DNA of 64,000 nt from NCBI GenBank assembly GCA_035519535.1, contig DATIWF010000029.1:28788-92787 (forward strand), read 5' to 3'. Made by a program: the position numbers and the translations under genes. The notes below the pieces were generated by a model that worked only from the letters and a program-made list of their open reading frames with translations, made no database searches and was not told where the DNA came from. How positions within the stretch are numbered: the first letter of the stretch is position 1; each line of letters opens with the position of its first letter. Source of the stretch: DATEGZ01 sp035519535. Its GTDB lineage: Bacteria; Acidobacteriota; Vicinamibacteria; Vicinamibacterales; SCN-69-37. Below are positions 58,227-64,000 of the stretch, one piece after another.

Positions 58227-59423
58227 ATGACTTCCGTCGTCGCGCACTACGGCGAGATCGCGCTCAAGGGCCGGAATCGCCCGTGGTTCATCCGAACGCT
58301 CGTGCGCACGATTCGGACGCTTCTGGCGGATCTGAACGTCGGCGAGGCGCGATCCGTCATGGGCCGGATCGAGATTCCGCTCGGCCCAGGCGCGAACTGG
58401 GCGGAGGTCCGCGAGCGGCTGGCGCGGCTGCCGGGCATCAACAATTTTTCGCGCGCGGAGCGCGTGGCGCCCGATCTCGACGCGATTTCCGCGGCGGTGC
58501 TGGACGGACTGGGCGGGCAGGCGCCGCGCAGCTTCCGGATTGCGGTACGCCGCGCGGACAAGCGCTTCCCGCTGCCGTCCCCGGAGGTCGAGCGCGTGCT
58601 CGGCCGGCTCGTGCAGGACCGCACGGGATGGCCGGTCGACTTGTCCCGGCCCGACCTGAAGATCCACGTCGAGATCCTGACGGACGAGGCGTTCGTGTAC
58701 ATCGGCAAGGAGCCTGGCACGGGCGGATTGCCGGTCGGTACGAGCGGGCGCGTGCTGTGCCTGCTCTCGGGCGGGATCGATTCGCCCGTCGCGGCCTGGC
58801 GGATGATCCGGCGCGGGTGCCGCGCGCACTTCGTGCACTTTCACAGCTACCCGATCCTCTCGCGCGCGTCGCAGGACAAGGCCCGGGAGCTCGCGCGGCT
58901 GCTCACGCGGCACCAGCTGAAATCCCGGCTGTACCTGGTGCCGTTCGGCGCGATCCAGCAGCGCGTCGTCGTCGCCGTCCCGCCGCCGTATCGTGTCGTC
59001 ATCTACCGGCGGTTGATGGTGCGGATCGCCGAGTACCTGGCGAAAACGCACGGCGCGCAGGCGCTCGTGACCGGCGACGTCGTCGGGCAGGTCGCGTCGC
59101 AGACGATCGAGAATCTCCAGGTGATCGACGCCATCGCGACCCTGCCGATCCTGCGTCCGCTCGTCGGGTTCGACAAGGACGAGATCACGGCGCAGGCCGA
59201 GCGCCTGGGCACGTACGAGACGTCGATTCTCACCGACGAGGATTGCTGCACGCTGTTCACGCCGCGGTTTCCGACGACCCGCGCGTCGCGGGAAGGGATC
59301 GAGGCCGCCGAAGCGAATCTGGACATCACGGCGCTCGTCGGCGAGGCGCTTCAGTCGGCGGCCGTGGAAGAGTATCGCTACCCGGCAATAAAGACGCCGG
59401 GCGCGATTTTGCGGATTCAGTAG
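58227..59423 (+). CDS. thiI: tRNA 4-thiouridine synthase (ThiI) without rhodanese domain
   Basis: A protein of 398 residues that adenylates U8 of tRNA for sulfur insertion and may also supply sulfur to thiazole synthesis. GEIALKGRNR at the N-terminus, a THUMP domain (about 55-165) and the PP-loop LLSGGIDSPVAAWRM (about 185) are canonical. There is no C-terminal rhodanese domain with its active Cys, as in the Bacillus-type short form, so sulfur must come from a partner, possibly a NifS-like desulfurase encoded elsewhere. The start ATG 58227 fits a leaderless mRNA. Confidence 0.93.
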   Translation: MTSVVAHYGEIALKGRNRPWFIRTLVRTIRTLLADLNVGEARSVMGRIEIPLGPGANWAEVRERLARLPGINNFSRAERVAPDLDAISAAVLDGLGGQAPRSFRIAVRRADKRFPLPSPEVERVLGRLVQDRTGWPVDLSRPDLKIHVEILTDEAFVYIGKEPGTGGLPVGTSGRVLCLLSGGIDSPVAAWRMIRRGCRAHFVHFHSYPILSRASQDKARELARLLTRHQLKSRLYLVPFGAIQQRVVVAVPPPYRVVIYRRLMVRIAEYLAKTHGAQALVTGDVVGQVASQTIENLQVIDAIATLPILRPLVGFDKDEITAQAERLGTYETSILTDEDCCTLFTPRFPTTRASREGIEAAEANLDITALVGEALQSAAVEEYRYPAIKTPGAILRIQ

Positions 59424-59457
59424 AATGACCCCCGGCGTTTTCTCAAGGAGACCGTTC

Positions 59458-60465
59458 GTGAGGATCACTCCCGGCAAGCTCGCAGGCATGAAGAGGGTGG
59501 CCGACGGCCGCGGCGTCATCGCGGCGGCCGCGATGGACCAGCGCGGCTCGCTGCAGAAAGCCCTCGCCAAGGAGAAGGGCGGGGAGATCAGCGACGCGAT
59601 GATGCAGGAGTTCAAGGCGCTCGTCACCGAGGTGCTGACGCCGCACGCGAGCGCCATCCTGCTCGATCCGGAGTGGGGCATCGGACCGTCGAAGAAGCGG
59701 GCGAAGAACGCCGGGTTGCTGCTCGCGTACGAAAAGACTGGATACGACAAGACCGGACCGGGGCGCCTGCCCGACCTGCTCGACGACTGGTCCGTGCGCC
59801 GCCTCAAGGAGGCCGGCGCCGACTGCATCAAGATCCTGCTCTACTACACGCCGCTCGATCCGAAGCCCATCAACGAGATCAAGCACGCCTGGGTCGAGCG
59901 CATCGGGGACGAATGCCGTGCCAACGACATCCCGTTCTTTCTCGAATTCGTCGTCTACGAGGAGGGTGCGGACGAGAAGGGCCTCGAGTTTGCGAAGAAG
60001 AAGCCAGGCGCCGTGACCGGCAGCATGGCCGAGTTTTCGAAGGACCGGTACGGCGTGGATGTCCTCAAGGTCGAGGTGCCGGTCAACATGAAGTTCGTCG
60101 AGGGCTCGAAGGCGTTCGCCGGCGAGCGCGCCTACACGCGCGACGAGGCGAAGCGTCTGTTCCTCGACGCCGCGAAAGCCGCCACCAAGCCGTTCATCTA
60201 CCTGTCGGCTGGCGTGAGTAACGCTGAGTTCACCGAGTCGCTTGCGCTCGCGTCGGAGTCCGGCGTGCGCTACGCCGGCGTGCTGTGCGGACGCGCGACG
60301 TGGAAGGACGGCATTCCGGTCTACGCGAAGCAGGGCGCAGCGGCGTTCCGCGCGTGGCTGGAGTCCAAGGGCGTCGAGAACATCAAGAACGTGAACGCGG
60401 CGCTCGCCTCGGCGAGCCCGTGGTTCTCGTTCTACGGCGCGTCGAGCGCCGACGCGCTCGGGTAG
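59458..60465 (+). CDS. Class I aldolase of the LacD/tagatose-bisphosphate aldolase family
   Basis: This 335-residue protein starts at GTG 59458, fixed by AAGGAG seven bases upstream; an earlier in-frame ATG has no such site. Family blocks are AAAMDQRGSLQKAL near residue 26, LLDPEWGIGP, CIKILLYYTPLD and VDVLKVEVPVNMKF with the probable Schiff-base Lys. LacD-type enzymes cleave tagatose 1,6-bisphosphate, and some members accept fructose 1,6-bisphosphate or sulfofructose phosphate; the substrate is not resolved here. It follows thiI on the plus strand, and the downstream 300 bases are non-coding. Confidence 0.87.
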   Translation: MRITPGKLAGMKRVADGRGVIAAAAMDQRGSLQKALAKEKGGEISDAMMQEFKALVTEVLTPHASAILLDPEWGIGPSKKRAKNAGLLLAYEKTGYDKTGPGRLPDLLDDWSVRRLKEAGADCIKILLYYTPLDPKPINEIKHAWVERIGDECRANDIPFFLEFVVYEEGADEKGLEFAKKKPGAVTGSMAEFSKDRYGVDVLKVEVPVNMKFVEGSKAFAGERAYTRDEAKRLFLDAAKAATKPFIYLSAGVSNAEFTESLALASESGVRYAGVLCGRATWKDGIPVYAKQGAAAFRAWLESKGVENIKNVNAALASASPWFSFYGASSADALG

Positions 60466-60766
60466 AGCGCCTCCGTCGCTATCATTGCCGCCACGTCCGT
60501 CGGCGGATACTCAGCCGGCGTGGATGTCGTTGTCGTTGTCGCCAGGCGCCCGCTCGCGTCCCCGCGACACGCGTTCGTCGATTCCCATGTGAGACGGCGT
60601 GCCGTCGCCCGTCGTCAAAAGATTGTGGGTGCGGACAGACTGGCGTCAACGGACCGACGGCGCGCCTCGTGTCCACGCGGATCTGGACGGGGCTGGACGG
60701 ACCGAGGGGCGCGGCCGAAAGGATCAGTGCGGCCGCAGTCCCGACGATGCCGCGGCGAGGCGTGTC
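60466..60766. other. 300-base intergenic region without recognised gene
   Basis: The stretch between the aldolase and DUF922 genes has no convincing CDS, promoter hexamer close to the ATG or known RNA. CCGCCACGTCCGTCGGCGG at about 60489-60507 could form a short stem just after the aldolase gene and might help termination. A GTCGTT repeat follows at about 60526-60540. The rest is GC-rich and unremarkable. Confidence 0.5.
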
Positions 60767-61471
60767 ATGAGCACCAATCCTAGTCCGCGGTTCCTCCTCG
60801 CCGTTCTCGCCGGCGTCGCGCTCGCCGCGCCGGCCATCTCAGCCGCGCCCGCCGGCCGCCAGCAGACAGTCTCGCTCGCCGAGGCGCTCGACCGCCAGAT
60901 CGCGGATCGCCACGGCGTCGTGTGGTCAGGCGCGCGCCGACTGACCTGGGACGACTTCGAGGCGCCGGTGACGAATGCGGGCGCGAACGAGGCGGCGCAC
61001 CTGGAGTACGCGCTCTTCTACGGCGTGCGCTGCACCGGCCGCGCGCTCGAGTTTCGCGTGGTCACCGCGATGATTCCGAGCGGGTCGTGGGTGCGCTCAT
61101 CGGTCCTCGAATCCGCTGCGGACAGTGCGCGGACGCTGCAGCACGAGCAGACCCACTTCGACCTCGCGGAAGTCCACGCGCGCAAGATGCGCACGTTCTT
61201 CGACGGCCTCTACGAGCCGTGCCTGAAGAGCAGCGAGGAGCTGGCCGCGCTGGCGGATCGCATGGTCAAGGCCGAAGCGACCGAGCAGAAGCGCTACGAC
61301 GAGGAGACCGCCAACGGACGCCGCGCGGACGCGCAGCAGAAGTGGAATGCCGACGTTGCGGCGCGGCTACTGTCGAAGGATCTCGGTGCCGCTGACCGGC
61401 CCCAGACACGTCGTCCCGGTGTAGGGCACGCGGATCTGGCCGTTGTCCAGCGTGGCCGTTCCGGCGAGTGA
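60767..61471 (+). CDS. Secreted DUF922-like putative zinc protease
   Basis: This protein has 234 residues. A signal peptide (MSTNPSPRFLLAVLAGVALAAPAISA) precedes a domain with the DUF922 hallmark ARTLQHEQTHFDLAEVHARKM, in which HEQTHFD resembles a zinc-metalloprotease HExxH. Preceding strands (WSGARRLTWDDFEAPV and EYALFYGVRC) match the family layout. Two Cys residues (GVRC, YEPC) may form a disulfide. Catalysis is unproven. The last 35 codons overlap the convergent lipoprotein gene by 105 bases, so the C-terminal tail (RPQTRRPGVGHAD onward) may be non-conserved read-through. Confidence 0.8.
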   Translation: MSTNPSPRFLLAVLAGVALAAPAISAAPAGRQQTVSLAEALDRQIADRHGVVWSGARRLTWDDFEAPVTNAGANEAAHLEYALFYGVRCTGRALEFRVVTAMIPSGSWVRSSVLESAADSARTLQHEQTHFDLAEVHARKMRTFFDGLYEPCLKSSEELAALADRMVKAEATEQKRYDEETANGRRADAQQKWNADVAARLLSKDLGAADRPQTRRPGVGHADLAVVQRGRSGE

Positions 61472-61828
61472 GATCGGGCAGTCCGCGGACGTCGGGCTGC
61501 GGCCAATCGCGGTCGCCGTCCACGTGATCGTGCTGCCGGTCATGGTGCCGGTCGCCGTGCCGGAGACAGACATGTTCTGAAAGCACGTCGCCGTGAACGT
61601 GCCCGATCCGGTGCTGCCGTTGATGTCAGTGACCATCCACCGGAAATTCGTGCACGTGTTCGTGAGCGTCGTCGTCGAGGACACCGACGCCCAGGTGCCG
61701 CTGAGCGCCTGCACGCCCGTGGCTGACGGCTGAGTGGCCGTCGTCTGGTCCAGCTGAGACAGTGGATTGAAGCACGCGCCGCTCGCGAGGGCGGCGACGA
61801 GCGTTGAGACGAGCAGTTGGCGGGTCAT
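61367..61828 (-). CDS. Small lipoprotein rich in Thr/Ser/Gly
   Basis: A protein of 153 residues with a lipoprotein signal (MTRQLLVSTLVAALASGAC, Cys19 as the lipidation site) and a mature part of Thr/Ser/Gly-rich beta strands with four further Cys. Blocks such as GTWASVSSTTTL, SGTFTATCFQNMSVSG and GTATLDNGQIRVPY recall small beta-barrel or Ig-like sheets. I do not recognise the family. It is convergent with the DUF922 gene and its 3' 105 bases lie inside that gene on the other strand. Confidence 0.7.
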   Translation of the reverse strand: MTRQLLVSTLVAALASGACFNPLSQLDQTTATQPSATGVQALSGTWASVSSTTTLTNTCTNFRWMVTDINGSTGSGTFTATCFQNMSVSGTATGTMTGSTITWTATAIGRSPTSADCPISLAGTATLDNGQIRVPYTGTTCLGPVSGTEILRQ

Positions 61829-61930
61829 GAGAGGCCGCTCCCTTGAAGACTATCGTCAAGAAGGCGCCGCCGCTCCAGCCCGCGAAACCGGCGGAGCGCC
61901 CGAACGACAGCGATCGAGCCGCTGGCTTCA

Positions 61931-61936
61931 TATAAT
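61931..61936 (+). promoter_or_regulatory. Consensus -10 TATAAT of def
   Basis: A perfect TATAAT ends six bases before the def ATG at 61943, so the mRNA is expected to begin at or within one base of the start codon. No SD sequence lies upstream. Confidence 0.55.
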
Positions 61937-61942
61937 CAACGC

Positions 61943-62518
61943 ATGGCTATCCTGAAAGTCGCCCGGATGGGGCATCCCGTGCTCCGGGCGAAAGCCAGGC
62001 CCGTCCCGCCCGGTGAAATCGCATCCCCCGGCGTCCAGCAGCTCATCGACGACCTGTTCGAGACGATGCGCGAGTACTCGGGGATTGGGCTGGCGGCGCC
62101 GCAGGTGCACATTTCCGCCAGGATCTTCGTCGCCGGCGTCCGCGAGGCCGTCGTGCCCGCGGTCATGGGCGACGACGAGATGCCGTTGGTGGCGCTCATC
62201 AATCCCGAGCTGACGCTGCGCGGTCCGGTGTCGGACGAGGGGTGGGAGGGCTGTCTGAGCATTCCCGACATCCGCGGGCTCGTGCCGCGGGCGCCGGAGG
62301 TGCACGTGCGTGCGTACGATCGCACCGGGCGGCGCGTCGAGTTCGCCGCGACCGGCCTGCCCGCGCGCGTGATCCAGCACGAGTACGACCACCTCGAGGG
62401 CATCCTGTTCTTCGATCGCATGGCCTCGTTCGACTCCCTCGCGTTCATGGACGAGTACCGGCGGTATTGGGCGAAGGACGAGGAAGAGGAAGAAGACGCA
62501 GACGAGGTCGAGCGCTGA
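61943..62518 (+). CDS. def: Peptide deformylase
   Basis: An enzyme of 191 residues removing the formyl group from nascent proteins. The three signature motifs are GIGLAAPQV (about 49-57), EGCLSIP (about 104-110, with the metal Cys) and QHEYDHLEG (about 145-153, with HExxH). A charged C-terminal extension rich in Glu/Asp (KDEEEEEDADEVER) exceeds the usual length of about 170 residues. The ThyX-like gene begins one base after the stop, so the two form an operon. Confidence 0.95.
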   Translation: MAILKVARMGHPVLRAKARPVPPGEIASPGVQQLIDDLFETMREYSGIGLAAPQVHISARIFVAGVREAVVPAVMGDDEMPLVALINPELTLRGPVSDEGWEGCLSIPDIRGLVPRAPEVHVRAYDRTGRRVEFAATGLPARVIQHEYDHLEGILFFDRMASFDSLAFMDEYRRYWAKDEEEEEDADEVER

Positions 62519-62519
62519 C

Positions 62520-64000
62520 ATGTTCACGGACGCCGAAGCCTCGGCCATCGCGCCCTACTTCACGAACCTGGACCGTCCCGTCTTTGCGCTGGTCAACCTG
62601 CCGGAGACCGTGAAGGGCGCGCTCTTCGCGCGCTACTCGCGATCGCCGAAGTCGCTGCGTCGGCTGTTTCTCGACGAGTTCCTCGAGGACGCCGGCGGCG
62701 CCCCTGCTCGCACGGCCGTGGGCAGCGCGCGCGCCGAGCGGCTCTACCAGCGCGTCCTCAGCGAATACGGCGACGACTCCGTCGCGCAGCTCGGCGGCGT
62801 GCACCTGGCCGTGGAGGACGCGTCGAACCTGCTCACGAAAGTGCTCGAGCGCGGCCGGCTGATGGCGTACCTCGAGCAGTCCACGCGCTACATCCCGTAC
62901 ACCGACCGCCGCGGCGACCTCTGGCGCTATCACGTGCCGGCCGAGCTCGACGGCCACCCGGCCCTGCGCGCGCAGTTCACGGCCGCGATGAACGCGACGT
63001 TCGAGACCTACGCGCGCTGGATCGACCCGATGCGCGCGTGGTTCGAGCGGCGCTATCCGAAATCGCCGGCCGACTCGGACGGCGTCTACCGCCAGGCGAT
63101 CCGCGCCAAGGCGCTCGACACGCTGCGCGGCCTGCTGCCGGCGGCGACGCAGTCGAACGTCGGGATCTACGGCACGGGCCAGGCCTACGAGGCGCTGCTG
63201 CTGCGCATGCGGGCGAGCCCGCTCGCCGAAGCGCGCGAGACCGCCGACCTGATGCTCGCGGAGCTCCGAAAGGTGATCCCCGCGTTCCTCACGCGCGTGG
63301 ACCAGCCCGAGCGCGGCCAGCGCTGGAGCGCGTACTTCGCGGACACGCGCGAGCGGATGGCGGCCCTCACGGCGCGCCTGACCGCCGGCATCGAGGCGAA
63401 GGCCGCCGCCGAAGTGACGCTCACCGACTTCGACCCGGACGGCGAAGTGAAGGTCGTCGCTGCCGCGCTGTACGCGACGTCGTCCCTGCCGGACGAGGAG
63501 CTGCTGGCCGCTGCGAGGCGGCTCTCGCCGGCCGAGAGAGAGCAGGTGCTCGTCGCGTACGCCGGCGAGCGCGGCAACCGGCGGCACAAGCCCGGCCGGG
63601 CCTTCGAGCGCACGAGCTACCGGTTCGACGTCGTCACCGACTACGGCGCGTTTCGCGACCTGCAACGCCACCGCCTGCTCACGATCGACTGGCAGACGCT
63701 CGGCACGAGGCACGGCTATTCGCTGCCCGAAGCCGTCGTGGAGGCGGGCGCCGAGGCGGAGTGGCGCGAGGCGATGGATCGATCCGCCGCGCTGCACGAC
63801 GCGATCGCGGACGCCGGTCTCGCCCACGTCGCGCCGTATGCGGTGTCGATGGCGTACCGCGTGCGGTTCGTGATGGACATGAACGCGCGCGAAGCGATGC
63901 ACGTCATCGAGCTGCGGACGGCGCCCCAGGGCCATCCCGCCTACCGGCGCGTGTGCCAGCAGATGCACCGGCTGATTGCCGAGCGCGCCGGACACCGCGC
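62520..64000 (+). CDS. Two-domain ThyX-like flavin-dependent thymidylate synthase homolog, 3' end beyond window
   Basis: The frame is open from ATG 62520 to the window edge (493 codons seen), so the C-terminus is missing. It shows two ThyX-like halves. The first has YGDDSVAQLGGVHLAVED and RLMAYLEQSTRYIPYTD near residues 83-128, where the ThyX motif RHRxxS is altered to RGRLMA. The second has DLQRHRLLTIDWQTLG near 381-396, where RHR is kept but the following Ser is Thr. Between them lies a helical stretch of about 200 residues. Ordinary ThyX is a 220-270-residue homotetramer, so this is a fused or duplicated form. Catalysis is not assured. Confidence 0.85.
   Translation, partial: MFTDAEASAIAPYFTNLDRPVFALVNLPETVKGALFARYSRSPKSLRRLFLDEFLEDAGGAPARTAVGSARAERLYQRVLSEYGDDSVAQLGGVHLAVEDASNLLTKVLERGRLMAYLEQSTRYIPYTDRRGDLWRYHVPAELDGHPALRAQFTAAMNATFETYARWIDPMRAWFERRYPKSPADSDGVYRQAIRAKALDTLRGLLPAATQSNVGIYGTGQAYEALLLRMRASPLAEARETADLMLAELRKVIPAFLTRVDQPERGQRWSAYFADTRERMAALTARLTAGIEAKAAAEVTLTDFDPDGEVKVVAAALYATSSLPDEELLAAARRLSPAEREQVLVAYAGERGNRRHKPGRAFERTSYRFDVVTDYGAFRDLQRHRLLTIDWQTLGTRHGYSLPEAVVEAGAEAEWREAMDRSAALHDAIADAGLAHVAPYAVSMAYRVRFVMDMNAREAMHVIELRTAPQGHPAYRRVCQQMHRLIAERAGHR

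Noticed and set aside
60520..60783. Short gene between the aldolase and DUF922 genes
   Set aside because: The 87-codon frame is Arg-rich, lacks an SD or -10 at leaderless distance and overlaps the DUF922 start.
1..64000. tRNA, rRNA, phage or insertion-sequence genes
   Set aside because: I looked for T-loop-like GGTTCGA-x-CC segments with cloverleaf partners, transposase DDE blocks and integrases, and found none that hold up.

Overview
The window is a 64 kb stretch of very GC-rich bacterial chromosome, almost fully coding, with no rRNA, tRNA, phage or transposase genes that I can see. The gene set suggests an uncultured Acidobacteriota, probably of the Vicinamibacteria type. It includes large secreted VPS10/BNR propeller proteins with RGG/GGG tracts, Ser/Thr kinases fused to a TolB-N/FlgO-like domain and TPRs, secreted imidazolonepropionase-like amidohydrolases, and squalene synthesis by HpnCDE. 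The taxonomic call is inference; no marker gene here proves it.

Layout. 1-14.4 kb: secreted papain-like protease (cut by the window edge), BNR propeller, Tat-exported class V aminotransferase, two tandem paralogous Ser/Thr kinases, an amidohydrolase and an HCF136-like propeller. 14.4-24.8 kb: housekeeping and stress genes (RRM protein, uvrA, alkyladenine glycosylase, DegP-type protease, Hsp20, efp, tdk, CDP-alcohol phosphatidyltransferase, uvrC). 24.9-31.8 kb: second amidohydrolase, PanE-like reductase, MFS exporter, two unknown secreted proteins, and a TauE/SafE exporter coupled to a DUF1634-propeller fusion. 32.0-36.4 kb: a cytoplasmic-type molybdopterin oxidoreductase plus a fused four-cluster ferredoxin/NrfD subunit, resembling SoeABC-like sulfite dehydrogenases and lying close to the putative sulfite exporter. 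36.4-42.1 kb: a two-gene SNF2 helicase plus adenine methyltransferase island resembling a stripped-down DISARM or split type ISP system. 42.2-50.7 kb: Smr, queF, HU, lpdA-E2-lipB, a degenerate malate-dehydrogenase fold protein, SDR, threonine dehydratase-like enzyme, metallo-beta-lactamase and FHA proteins. 50.7-64 kb: alpha/beta hydrolase, YgfZ, MutT plus short MutY, cobalamin adenosyltransferase, hpnC-hpnD-hpnE, thiI, aldolase, DUF922 protein, lipoprotein, def and a two-domain ThyX-like protein running off the right edge.

The most unusual layer lies between and inside genes. At least five families of short repeats occur. (1) A palindromic element built of TACGTCGGG/TACGTCAGG nonamers fills one intergenic gap and also sits in frame inside the E2 acyltransferase linker. 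(2) An AT-rich palindrome with a GCCGGG-TATTTTT core forms a perfect 30-bp stem between two genes and is also inserted in frame in the methyltransferase. (3) A 20-bp tandem array is bounded by inverted 23-bp arms. (4) GGCAGAA heptamer arrays sit directly before both amidohydrolase genes and after efp. (5) An AACTTCTGGCTTCT repeat occurs in three copies.

Promoter architecture is also distinctive. Many transcription-unit-leading genes have a TATAAT-like hexamer ending only 5-8 bases before the start codon, which implies leaderless mRNAs. Genes inside operons carry Shine-Dalgarno sites instead. Three divergent or head-to-head pairs share or overlap their -10 elements or start codons.
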